Source of the DNA: Methylacidimicrobium sp. AP8
GTDB lineage: Bacteria; Verrucomicrobiota; Verrucomicrobiia; Methylacidiphilales; Methylacidiphilaceae
Direction: 5' to 3'
DNA length: 64,000 nucleotides
Assembly (NCBI RefSeq): GCF_903064525.1
Contig: NZ_LR797830.1
Coordinates: 1,178,001-1,242,000 of the forward strand
The position numbers and the translations under genes are program-made. The stretch's first letter is position 1. Each line of letters begins with the position of its first letter. The notes below the pieces were generated by a model that was not told where the DNA came from, searched no databases, and saw only the letters and a list, made by a program, of their open reading frames with translations. Positions 51,477-59,997 of this stretch are shown piece after piece.

Positions 51477-52259
51477 CGTTCTATTTCCGGGACTTCGACG
51501 AAATATGGATTTAGTCTGTGGAGATCTTCATCCAGCATGGCCTGACCCATTGGAGATATTCTAGTCTGGTCTAACTTTGTGGCATTGTCAAGCGAAGGAA
51601 AGTTGGCCATAAAGAACCCAGGGCCCAGGTCTATGCTCGAGTCGGCGAGGGTCGCATCCCAATCCGTAAAGCAGAGCCCTTGAGTTTCGGGGTCGAAGCC
51701 ATTATCTTGCAAATTCAACTCCTTATCCAGCGTCTGGACAATGGGTGCGTTGGCCACCGACATCGGTTTGGCCACATGAGCGGACGCCGCTGGCGTGTTC
51801 GAGCCGGATTGTGAGCTCGGGTTCGGAGTGATTCCGTATTGAACCGCAAGCTGGGCGGCGAGTTCGCTCTCCGGGTTTCTTAGGTCTTTCTCGGTAAACC
51901 AGGGAGCTTTCTTGACGTTGGGAAGATCGGCGTCGGCCGGTTCGTTGGATTTGTTTTCCGGAGGAGCTTGCGCGGCCGAAGATGCGCCGCCGGCCGCTTG
52001 CGGGGCGGCCTGGTTGGCAGGGGCGGGAGCGGGAGGGCATGCGTTGCAGGCGGCGGCCGTGGCGCCGTTCTGGGCCGCCGCATTGGGCGCGCTCGCTGCC
52101 GGCGCGGCTTGGGGTGCGGGGCTTTCCTTCGGCGGGCAGGACTTCCGACTGGTAGAGCTGCCCGGGGGCCGAGAAGGTCCAAAAGCCCCAAAACGCGGCG
52201 ATCAACAGCCGCAGGAGGAGCGGGCAGCGGCGGTGCCGGGATGTTGACGGTGCAGCCAC
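51473..52259 (-). pseudogene. Polymorphic toxin-like protein 2, frameshifted
   Basis: GTG at 52259 gives VAAPSTSRHRRC, a membrane anchor (LLLRLLIAAFWGFWTF) and GQLYQSEVLPAE, as in toxin 1. One extra G (GCCGAAGG against GCCGAAG in toxin 3) shifts the frame. The correct frame continues through the Pro/Ala linker, APWFTEKDLRNPESELAAQL and LAVQYGITPNP, to a different C-terminus (VANAPIVQTLDKELNLQDNG, FDPETQGLCFTDWD) and stop at 51473. It lacks the pre-toxin region and YHWARP tip, so it carries another effector or is truncated. Confidence 0.65.
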
Positions 52260-52269
52260 GCCCTTGGAA

Positions 52270-52276
52270 ATAGGTC
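52270..52276 (-). promoter_or_regulatory. GACCTAT box upstream of toxin 2
   Basis: Minus-strand GACCTATTTCCAAGGGC leads to the GTG at 52259, 10 bases after the box. The homologous position before toxin 3 (54603-54609) is where the IS481-type element inserted. Confidence 0.35.
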
Positions 52277-52295
52277 AGCAAACTTCAAGGTTCGA

Positions 52296-52640
52296 TCATT
52301 CGGCCGCTTGCCTCCGCCCGAACTCCTCGGCGGCCTTCTTAGCCCGAAGGAGCTCTTCCCGAAGCGCCTTCTCGGTGGCCTTCCTCTCGGCTTGCCGGGC
52401 GCGCTCTTTCTCACGAAGCCGCCGATGGAGCCGGCGCTCCTGTTCGAGCAGCTCCTTCGGCTCCATCTTTTGCCGGGCCAGCTTCTTGGTGAGCGCGATT
52501 AAGCTTCTTGTCCTCGGCGGACAGAGAGGCCTGGGCCGGCGCGGAAACTTTCTTGGGCGGCTGCCGTGGAGGGTGGACGGCTTTGGTCAGCGGCCTTGGA
52601 GGAGCCGAGGCCGAGGCGAAGGAAGTTCGGTTATCGGCGG
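52296..52640 (-). pseudogene. Secretin-N-like/coiled-coil gene, 3' fragment with indel
   Basis: The C-terminal half of a paralogue of the 42049 gene: APPRPLTKAVHPPRQPPKK, SLSAEDKKL, then after a one-base insertion (CTTAATCGCG) a coiled coil with ALTKKLARQKM to FGRRQAAE and TGA at 52296. The 5' half with the signal peptide is missing. It precedes toxin 2 just as the 42049 gene precedes toxin 1, showing that the two genes form one mobile module. Confidence 0.7.
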
Positions 52641-52742
52641 CAGGGCACCATCGCTGCGGTGACGGGTCGGGTCCTGGCTGACCCTCCTCATCCAGAGGCC
52701 GCGCGGACGCCAAACGCCGCAGGGAGGAGTCAATCAGCAACT

Positions 52743-53000
52743 CTATTTTCCTTTCGAGAGGTTACGGAGCTGCTCGACCGGATCCCAGCCAGGAGGAGGC
52801 TTCCGGCTCGGACTCCACCACACCATCCCGCCCTCGATCCACTGCTGGCGCCACTGCTCGTAACTAATCTCTAGATCATCATCCGTGACCCCAAATTGAA
52901 ATCCGCAGCACGGGCATATTTCATATGATCCGCCACACCCCTCGGTGCGAGGCGGCTCGTACAAATCCGGAAAACCGCATACTGGACACATGTAAGGCAT
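52743..53000 (-). CDS. Cys4 immunity protein for toxin 3
   Basis: 85 residues (MPYMCPVCGFPDLYEPPRTE) with CPVC and CPCC zinc-ribbon-like pairs and an acidic patch (FGVTDDDLEISYEQWRQQWI), ending GWDPVEQLRNLSKGK. It is a stand-alone version of the domains fused in the array. It starts one base after the toxin 3 stop, the normal toxin-immunity spacing. It resembles the Cys-rich CPCC family; binding to the tip is inferred from synteny. Confidence 0.75.
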   Translation of the reverse strand: MPYMCPVCGFPDLYEPPRTEGCGGSYEICPCCGFQFGVTDDDLEISYEQWRQQWIEGGMVWWSPSRKPPPGWDPVEQLRNLSKGK

Positions 53001-53001
53001 C

Positions 53002-54593
53002 TCAAGGCCCTCCTACAGTTACCGGAGACACTCCGTCCTGTCGATCAAAATAGGCCCGGCGCGCTCGCGGCTTGTAGAATGTCTTAGTCGTTCCATCTGC
53101 GTTATAGGCGCCAAAAGTGTTGCTGGCGGGATCGTAGACCCGGATCACACCCTTCTTGTCGATCTTGCTCGGCAGCCCTTCGACTTGCGAGCGGTGGAAG
53201 AACTGCTGCGCCATCCTGGCATACTCCTCAGGGCTCTTTGCTCCAAAGTCCGCTCCGTGGTCCACCCAGTGGTCATAAAGGGTATCGGGACGTGCCCAAT
53301 GATATCGTTTAGCAAGTAACTCCGCGTTGGCCTTGATCAGATTTTCTGTAGTCGCCGCCTTGGCCAACTCTTCGGCAGCGATGGCCGCCTTTCCAAGGCC
53401 TTCGGCCGCTCGGATCGCCTTGGCGGCGGCGGCCGCTTCGCCTCCGCCGGGGATGAAGGAGGTGGCGGCGATCACCACGGCATGGCCGAAGGCCCGACCG
53501 AGAGCAGCGGCACCCTCGCGCTGGTAGTCATCCTGAAACGCATTCCATGCCGCGCCGGCCGTGCTGGCGATCTGATGGGCCGCCTCACCGGGATGCGTTA
53601 CCGCCGTCTTGGCAAACTGGACCGCCGCGCGTGCGCCGTTCCAGGCCGCTTGCCAAGCCTGCTGGCGATAGTGGGCGTCGGTGGCGATCTTCTGGGCGAT
53701 TGTGGAGAGTTGGGCGATGCTAGCCGCCGTATCTTTAAGTTCGTCCCCCACACCGTGAGCGAAACCGCCGATGAACTCGCGGGCCTGGGAGGCCAGACCG
53801 GCGGTGTCCGGCGGTCTTGAAGGTCCGGAGATCTCGGAGGGGGCGGGCTCGCTCCGCGCCTCCGCGGGAACCGAAAGGGGCGGCTGCGGCGGATTCGTGG
53901 CGGCATCGGCATGGGCTTCGGCATCGCGCCCGGCGGCCGGGGCTTGGCCGACTGGCTGGTTCGGCTCCGCGGTAGGCTTGGCTACGAAGGCGATGTCCCA
54001 TTGCGGGCTTGGGCCGGCGGGAGGGGACGCCCTTTGGCTGAATGCGGGCGTCGGGGTGGGATCACCCATCCGGAGCGCCCAGTTGGGCCTGTCGGGGAAG
54101 GAGTAGTAGAAGGAAGCGGGGCCTTGCCGCCTACCGGATTGCCAGCTCGGGTTCGGAGCGATTCGGGTTCGGAGCGATTCGGTATTGAACCGCAAGCTGG
54201 GCGGCAAGTTCGCTCTCCGGGTTTCTTAGGTCTTTCTCGGTAAACCAGGGAGCTTTCTTGACGTTGGGAAGATCGGCGTCGGCCGGTTCGTTGGATTTGT
54301 TTTCCGGAGGAGCTTGCTCAGACGATGATGCGCCACGGGCGGCCTGGCTGGCAGGGGCGGGAGCGGGAGGGCATGGGTTGCAGGCGGCGGCCGTGGCGCC
54401 GTTCTGGGCCGCCGCATTGGGCGCGCTCGCTGCCGGCGCGGCTTGGGGTGCGGGGCTTTCTTCGGCGGGCAGGACTTCCGACTGGTAGAGCTGCCCGGGG
54501 GCCCGAGAAGGTCCAAAAGCCCCAAAACGCGGCGATCAACAGCCGCAGGAGGAGCGGGCAGCGGCGGTGCCGGGATGTTGACGGTGCAGCCAC
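53002..54593 (-). pseudogene. Polymorphic toxin 3, two frame lesions
   Basis: GTG at 54593 gives the shared anchor region. An extra G (GCTTCTCGGG) shifts the frame after WGFWTFS. Later a 16-base direct duplication (AATCGCTCCGAACCCG twice, near 54150-54185 on the minus strand) shifts it again. From 54207 the frame is open for 401 residues: SFPDRPNWALRMGDPTPTP, PQWDIAFVAKPTAEPNQP, the pre-toxin region (FIGGFAHGVGDELKDTAASI, GHAVVIAATSFIPGGGEAAA), then the tip RYHWARPDTLYDHWVDHGAD, EEYARMAQQFF, VYDPASNTFGAYNADGTTKT, YKP. It is the best-preserved toxin domain in the window. Confidence 0.75.
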
Positions 54594-54608
54594 GCCCTTG
54601 GAAATAGG

Positions 54609-55673
54609 TGTTGGGGTTCGCATGATTACCTTCTAGAAAATCGCCGTCCGTTGCTGATCGGGCGTGCGGTGCTTCGGGAGGTTGTGGCAAGCTGGAAAGC
54701 CGAGGTAAAGATATGAGAATCACCCTGCACAAAAATGCGACGACTACGCCGGCGATCCGCACGGCGATTCAACGGGCGAAGGGCAGCGATTACGAGTTGG
54801 CGAGGCAGTTTCGCGTGACTCGGGAGACGATTCGTCGGTGGCGGAAGCGGGATTTTGTCGAGGATGCCAGCCACACCCCGCATCATCTTCCGACGACACT
54901 CAATCCGGGACAGGAAGAGCTGGTGATCTACTTGCGCACGCAGCTCCGGCTGCCGCTGGACGATCTGCTGGCCGTCATCCGCGAATTTATCGAACCCTCC
55001 ATGACCCGCTCGGCCTTGGGCCGGCTCCTGCGGCGCCGAGGCCACTCCCGGCTGCCTCAACCGGAAAAACCGGCCAATCCCACTCAACCCTTTAAAGTTT
55101 ACCTGCCGGGCTACTTTCATGTGGACCTCAAATACCTGCCCCAGATGGCCGACGAGACGTCTCGCCGTTATGTCTTCGTCGCCATCGATCGAGCCACCCG
55201 TTGGGTCTTCTTGGCGGTCAAGCGTGCAAAGACCCCAGCGGCCGCCCGCAGCTTTCTCCAGGCGCTGGCCAAGGCGGCACCCGTGAAAATCCGAACCATC
55301 CTCACCGATAACGGCAAGGAGTTCACCGATCGCGTCTTCGGCCAAGCAGCCAAGGATGCTACCGGAGCCCATGAGTTCGACGCGCTCTGCCAAGCATTGG
55401 GAATCGAGCACCGCCTGACCAAGCCAAAGTCGCCTCGCACCAATGGCATGGTGGAGCGCTTCAACGGAAGACTGGCGCAGATCCTCCGTACTCATCACTT
55501 CCAAAGCTCCCTCGACCTGAAAACCACGCTCCACCGCTACGCCTGGCTCTACAACGAACACCACCCTCAAAAATCGCTCAATCACCAAACCCCACTTCAG
55601 GCCCTAAAAACATGGCAACAATCCCATCCGCATCTCTTCCAAAAAGCAGTACGCAATCATGCGGGACCTGACA
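54609..55673 (+). mobile_element. IS481-family insertion sequence (about 1065 bp)
   Basis: The left end TGTTGGGGTTCGCATGATT and right end AATCATGCGGGACCTGACA form imperfect inverted repeats beginning TGT. AATAGG is duplicated at 54603-54608 and 55674-55679. The uninterrupted target is present at 52268-52280 (GGAAATAGGTCAGC). The target lies inside the promoter box of toxin 3. Confidence 0.85.
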
Positions 55674-55678
55674 AATAG
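54713..55678 (+). CDS. IS481-family transposase
   Basis: 321 residues, apparently intact. An N-terminal helix-turn-helix (SDYELARQFRVTRETIRRWR) is followed by an rve-type DDE core: first Asp in GYFHVDLKYLP, second in TILTDNGKEFTD, Glu in NGMVERFNGR. The C-terminal YNEHHPQKSLNHQTPLQAL is typical of IS481. The TAG stop lies in the right-hand target duplication, five bases beyond the element end, so the reading frame is completed by target DNA. Confidence 0.9.
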   Translation: MRITLHKNATTTPAIRTAIQRAKGSDYELARQFRVTRETIRRWRKRDFVEDASHTPHHLPTTLNPGQEELVIYLRTQLRLPLDDLLAVIREFIEPSMTRSALGRLLRRRGHSRLPQPEKPANPTQPFKVYLPGYFHVDLKYLPQMADETSRRYVFVAIDRATRWVFLAVKRAKTPAAARSFLQALAKAAPVKIRTILTDNGKEFTDRVFGQAAKDATGAHEFDALCQALGIEHRLTKPKSPRTNGMVERFNGRLAQILRTHHFQSSLDLKTTLHRYAWLYNEHHPQKSLNHQTPLQALKTWQQSHPHLFQKAVRNHAGPDK

Positions 55679-55700
55679 GTCAGCAAACTTCAAGGTTCGA

Positions 55701-55765
55701 TCATTCGGCCGCTTGCCTCCGCCCGAACTCCTCGGCGGCCTTCTTAGCCCGAAGGAGCTCTTCCC
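55701..55765 (-). pseudogene. Third coiled-coil gene fragment
   Basis: The last about 21 codons of the secretin-N-like/coiled-coil gene (ending RRQAAE and TGA at 55701), cut at 55766 by the IS1634 element. It is identical over its length to 52296-52360 and marks the upstream partner of toxin 3. Confidence 0.7.
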
Positions 55766-57690
55766 GGCCCATGTTTGGTGAAAAGCGGCCTTTTTGACGA
55801 CGGCTCCAGGGTTGGGGAAGGAAATTTTGCAAAAATGTAGTGCCACACTGTGAACAACTTGGCCGCATGAAAGTGGCCTTTTGTGCTTGCGATTCACGGT
55901 GACGACCGGTAATGCTATTTCATGTTTCTGCGCACCCTGCGGTTGCGTCGGAAGGACGGGAGCGAGGCGGAGTATGTCCGCTTGGTGGAAAGCTACCGGG
56001 AAAAGGGACAGGTCAAGCAGCGGATTGTCGCGACTCTTGGCCGCAAGGATCTCTTGGCACCCCACTTGGATCGGCTCGCGGAGTTGCTCGGGCGGAGCGC
56101 GCCGGCTTCTCGGAGAGCGCTTGAGCCTCAGGAATCCACAGTTTGGGGTCCAACGCTTGTCGCCAGACATCTCTGGAAGGAGCTGGGTATGGAAGAGCTC
56201 TTGGAGGAGAAGAGGGGGGAAAGGCAAAGGACTGTCCCTTGCGGAACGGGCGTTCGTCCTTGTGGTCAACCGGCTCTTGTCCCCGGGGAGCGAACACGCC
56301 TTGGCCCAGTGGCTGGAGACCGACTACGTTCCCGACGGGAGAGGAGAGCGGATCCGGCCGGTCTGGAAGCAGAATGGCCGAGTTCGGGTCGACCACCGCT
56401 TCCTTTGGCCGTGGTACCGGACCCTTGACGAGCTCATAGGGCGGAAGGAGCGGACCCTAGGAAGGGCTCTTTGCCCGGCTGCGGGATCTCTTTTCTCTTA
56501 AGCCCGAGATGGTCTTCTATGATTTGACTTCCTCCTATTTCGAAGGGGGAAGGCCCCGAGGGTTTGGCTCAATACGGCTACAGCCGGGATCAGCGGGAGG
56601 GAAACCGGCAGATCCTCTTGGGGGTCGTCATGGCCAATGGCTGGCCGATTGCCCACCATGTCTTCCGGGGCAATCGGCACGATTCGGAAACAGTTCTGCC
56701 GATCGTCGCCGATTTGGAGAAACGCTTCGGGTTGCGTCGGATCGTCTTCGTCGGGGACCGGGGGATGGTGAGCACGGCCAACTTGGGCTTCCTGTGGAGC
56801 CAGGGGCATGGGTTTTTGTTCGGCTTACGCCGACGAAGGAGCCCGGAGGTCTTGGAGTATGTCCGCAAGGCCCAGAGCGGTTCCTGGCAGCCCTGCTCTC
56901 CGGAGGAAAAGGATCGGGTCTGCGAAGTCGAGGGAGCGCTTCCCGGGCAGCGGATCTTCGTGGTCGAAAGCGCCGAGCGGCTGGCCTACGAGCAGGCCAT
57001 GCGGGAGAGGGATGTCACGAAGACCCGGGAAGAGTTGGGCAAACTCGCCAAGCGTATCGAAAAAGGAGAGCTTCGGAATCGGGAAGAGATCGGCAGCTCC
57101 GTCGCCCGAATCCTCTCTCCATCGCGGCCACCGCTACTTCCGCTGGAGTCTGCGGGCAGGCAAGCTCCAAGTGTCCGAAGAGCCGGTGGAGACCGAAAAG
57201 CTTCTGGAGGGGAAGTACGTGATCCTCACCGAGGAAAAGGATCTCTCCCCGCTCGAGGCGGTCCGGGCCTACAAGGAGCTCTCCGAGGTGGAAAGAGCCT
57301 TCCGGAAGCTCAAGGACGTCCTGGAGCTTCGTCCGATCTACCACCACAATCCCAAACGGGTGCGGGCGCACGTCTTCGTCGCCGCCTTGGCCTTCCTGCT
57401 CGACCGGCTCCTGGAGAAGAAGCTCAAGGCGGCCAATCTACCCTTCTCCAGCGAGCAAGCTTGGGCTGCCCTCCGAACCATCCATCTGGTGGATTTCTCC
57501 TTCGGAAGCGAAAAACGTCGCGGGGTCACCGCCGGGAATCATCAGGCCCGGCAAATCCTCTCCGCCTTACGCATCTCTGCCCGGGAGCCGTAGCCGACCG
57601 CAAAGGGCAAAAATAGCCCCTGTAGTGCCAATTGGAAATGACGGGTACTGTCTCGCAACGACTTACAAGACCTTCCCCCAAACATGGGCC
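55766..57690 (+). mobile_element. IS1634-family insertion sequence, decayed (about 1925 bp)
   Basis: Ends GGCCCATGTTTGG and CCAAACATGGGCC are inverted. There is no target duplication: the left flank is coiled-coil gene sequence and the right flank is an immunity 3' end. The flanks therefore come from different original sites, implying recombination between copies (the other being the remnant at 49719). Confidence 0.8.
55922..57593 (+). pseudogene. IS1634-family transposase, multiple frameshifts
   Basis: ATG 55922 gives MFLRTLRLRRKDGSEAEYVR, and the protein is then traceable through four frame changes (near 56215, 56450, 56560 and 57110). Landmarks include FVLVVNRLLSPGSEHALAQW, MVFYDLTSSYFEGG (first catalytic Asp region), RRIVFVGDRGMVS (second) and YKELSEVERAFRKLKDVLEL (Glu region), ending at 57593. 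It is inactive as read. A different, intact IS1634-type transposase lies at 58343. Confidence 0.8.
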
Positions 57691-58001
57691 GGTCGAGCAG
57701 CTCCGCAATCTCGAAAAGCTAAAATAAGTTCGAAGAGCGCTTCCCTGCCCCCCAGGAGCGCCCACACCACCCACGCGACGGATCGGCCGCCGGCCTCGCA
57801 CCGATTTGGCGCCGGAGCGATCGGCCGCCCCGGACACTCTCCTTCGATCCTCCTAAACGGCAGAACGGATCGGCTCTTTCCGGTAGCCTTGGGCGTCCGC
57901 CCACTCTCCGGATGAGGAATGCCATGAGCTGGGGGCAGAACCCCGGCGATAGCGCATCGCAGCCGATTGCGTGTTCGGCTTTCGTCCTATAAAAGGAACC
58001 C
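57691..58001. other. Immunity 3' end, spacer remnant, then no recognisable gene
   Basis: 57691-57726 encodes the last residues of a Cys4 immunity protein (VEQLRNLEKLK stop). 57729-57780 is the array spacer (GTTCGAAGAGCGCTTCC). After about 57781 the sequence is unlike the array, and I see no gene up to the small protein at 58002. This is the right edge of the toxin island. Confidence 0.7.
57984..57990 (+). promoter_or_regulatory. GTCCTAT box upstream of small membrane protein
   Basis: The sequence TTTCGTCCTATAAAAGGAACC leads to the ATG at 58002, 11 bases after the box. It is the rightmost member of the motif set, which suggests that the element extends at least this far. Confidence 0.45.
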
Positions 58002-58205
58002 ATGACCGCCTACCTCATCGGATACTTCATCGGCCGCCTCTTCATCGCCTGGTTCCTGGTCTTCCTGGGCACGCTGGTATGGATGCGGGGCCGCTGGCGC
58101 CGGGCACTCTTGCGCAGCGTCTGGCCCTGGGGATGGATCGCCGTGGTGATGCTTTTCGGGCTGGGACTCTTGGGCTCGGCCATCGCCTCCTACAAGGGAG
58201 GGTAA
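58002..58205 (+). CDS. Small membrane protein
   Basis: 67 residues (MTAYLIGYFIGRLFIAWFLV) with two hydrophobic helices separated by a basic turn (MRGRWRRALLRS), ending in SYKGG. AAAAGGAA precedes the ATG and a GTCCTAT box lies upstream, which supports it being a genuine gene. No function is recognised. Confidence 0.55.
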   Translation: MTAYLIGYFIGRLFIAWFLVFLGTLVWMRGRWRRALLRSVWPWGWIAVVMLFGLGLLGSAIASYKGG

Positions 58206-58342
58206 GCGAGCTTCCGGAGGAAAGCTTGCGCAAGGCAAGAGAAGAAGAGAAAGGAGCAAAAGGTCTACAACCGGAATCTGAACACTCTTCGGCTACTTTC
58301 TTATTGATCGGCGGCGAACCGGCGTAGTTAGGCTAAGCCGGG

Positions 58343-59959
58343 ATGTACATTCATCGCGTTCGGAGCATACGGAACGGCAAGGTCTACGAGTCGGTTCTTC
58401 TGCAGGAGTCCGTTCGCACCCCGAAGGGGCCGCGAGCTCGGACGATCCTGCATTTGAACCGGCTGCCGCCGGAACTGCAAGCGGCCATCATCGCCGCCGT
58501 CGAAGGAAAAGAGATGGTCTCCCTGCCGGATTTGGCAGTCTCCCCGGCGCTGGACTGCGGGGGCTTGGCGGTTTTGCGGGACGCATGGGATCGGTTGGCA
58601 GCGGAGAGGCTTTTCGCACCGATTCCCGGGGAAAGGCAGAGGAAGCTTCTGCGGGCGATGGTCTTCAGCCGGATCCTTTCCCCTCGTTCGCAGCCGGCGC
58701 TTCGGGAGCAAGCGGCGCAGTGCTTGCTCGCCTGCTCTTGCGGCTTGGAACCGGACGAAACCTTCAGCGAAGAGGATCTCCACGCAGCGATGGCTGCGCT
58801 GGACGGGCGCTGGAGCCGAATCGAGCGCGAGCTGTACCGGCAGGCCGCTCCTGGAGGGGTGAGTCTTGTGCTCTACGACCTGACGCGGATCGATTTCGAT
58901 GACGATGCGCTGATGGACGACTACGGCAGCGCCTACCGGGGCGAGCGCCGGGGTGTGCTCTTGGCGGTGGCCATCGATCCGGAAGGCGTTCCGGTTCATG
59001 GGGAAGTGCTTCGGGGGAGCCGGTCGGACAGTGCGACGTTGACCGGGCTCCTGGTCAGTCTGCGGCGCAGGCTCGGGATCCGAGAGGCAGCCTTCGTCTT
59101 CCCCGCCGGGCTCAAGGGCCGGTGGAACCCGAAGCGGCTGCGAGGCCGCAAGCTCCCCTACGTGACTCGGGCGAGCCGAGGAAAGCTGCAGGAGCTGCTG
59201 AAGGGCCGTCCGCAGGACGCCCGACCGGAGCCTGCGGAGAAGACACGCCTTTGGGAGATGGAGCGGGACGGAGTGCGGTATGTGATCGCCGGAGGGAAAG
59301 AACAGGCGTCGCGGGATGCGGATCGGAGAAGGAGAAGGATAGCGCGGGGGGAAAGAGAGCTTACGGCGCTGGCGGCGGCGCTTCCCGAGAACCTCAACGT
59401 TGTCGACCTCGGGAGACGGGTCCGGCCCGCGCTGGAGCGGCTCAAAGCTCATCAATACTTCCTCTACGGGATCGATGAAAAGGGAAGCTTCTTTTGGAAA
59501 CGCAACGAGGAGGCGATCCGGGAGGAAGCATCGCTCGACGGCTGGTCTCTTCTTTTAGAGACTAACCTCCCCGCCGAAACGGCGGCTCCCGAAACGGTGC
59601 TCCGTCATCACCAAGGCCTTGTCTTCCTCGAATCGGCCTTTTCCGATTTCAAAAGTTCGCTTGCCGGCCTTCCCCTCCGGGACTGGCAGCCGGATCGGAT
59701 CCGCAGCCGCGTTCGGATCTGCTTTTTGGCCTGCTGGATGACTGCCAAGATTTCCCAGGAATGGAAGAAGCTCGGGGTGACCGAAGAGGTTCACCGGCTC
59801 CTCTCGGAACTCCAGCAGATCCGGGTCAGCACCGTTTACGCCGCCGGCAAGGCTTTGCGGAAGCCGCTCGTCTATATCCCGAATCGGCTGGAGAGCCGAA
59901 TCGACCGGCTCGGTATCCGCCCTCTGTTCCGAGACCTGCCGGCTTGGGCGAGAGCGTAG
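58343..59959 (+). CDS. IS1634-type transposase, intact, without visible terminal repeats
   Basis: 538 residues. It starts MYIHRVRSIRNGKVYESVLL, the typical IS1634/IS4-group opening. The DDE-type core has VSLVLYDLTRIDFDDDALMD (first Asp), and the C-terminal half has VLRHHQGLVFLESAFSDFKS (the Y/E region is FLESAFSDFK) and IRSRVRICFLACWMTAKI. I did not find inverted repeats or a target duplication around it, so it may be a stripped or domesticated copy. It lies between the toxin island and rpoN, convergent with rpoN. Confidence 0.75.
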   Translation: MYIHRVRSIRNGKVYESVLLQESVRTPKGPRARTILHLNRLPPELQAAIIAAVEGKEMVSLPDLAVSPALDCGGLAVLRDAWDRLAAERLFAPIPGERQRKLLRAMVFSRILSPRSQPALREQAAQCLLACSCGLEPDETFSEEDLHAAMAALDGRWSRIERELYRQAAPGGVSLVLYDLTRIDFDDDALMDDYGSAYRGERRGVLLAVAIDPEGVPVHGEVLRGSRSDSATLTGLLVSLRRRLGIREAAFVFPAGLKGRWNPKRLRGRKLPYVTRASRGKLQELLKGRPQDARPEPAEKTRLWEMERDGVRYVIAGGKEQASRDADRRRRRIARGERELTALAAALPENLNVVDLGRRVRPALERLKAHQYFLYGIDEKGSFFWKRNEEAIREEASLDGWSLLLETNLPAETAAPETVLRHHQGLVFLESAFSDFKSSLAGLPLRDWQPDRIRSRVRICFLACWMTAKISQEWKKLGVTEEVHRLLSELQQIRVSTVYAAGKALRKPLVYIPNRLESRIDRLGIRPLFRDLPAWARA

Positions 59960-59967
59960 CCCCACAG

Positions 59968-59990
59968 AAAACCCCCGGCCGACTCCGGGG
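59968..59990 (-). terminator. Intrinsic terminator after rpoN
   Basis: Read on the minus strand, CCCCGG-AGTCGG-CCGGGG forms a 6-bp GC stem followed by GTTTTC, just past the rpoN stop at 59998. It could also slow convergent transcription from the transposase gene. Confidence 0.55.
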
Positions 59991-59997
59991 AGCAGGT

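Noticed and set aside
49719-57690. Composite transposon with toxin cargo
   Set aside because: Two IS1634 ends bracket the block in the same orientation, but the left one is only a remnant and there is no target duplication. Recombination between copies explains it better than transposition of a unit.
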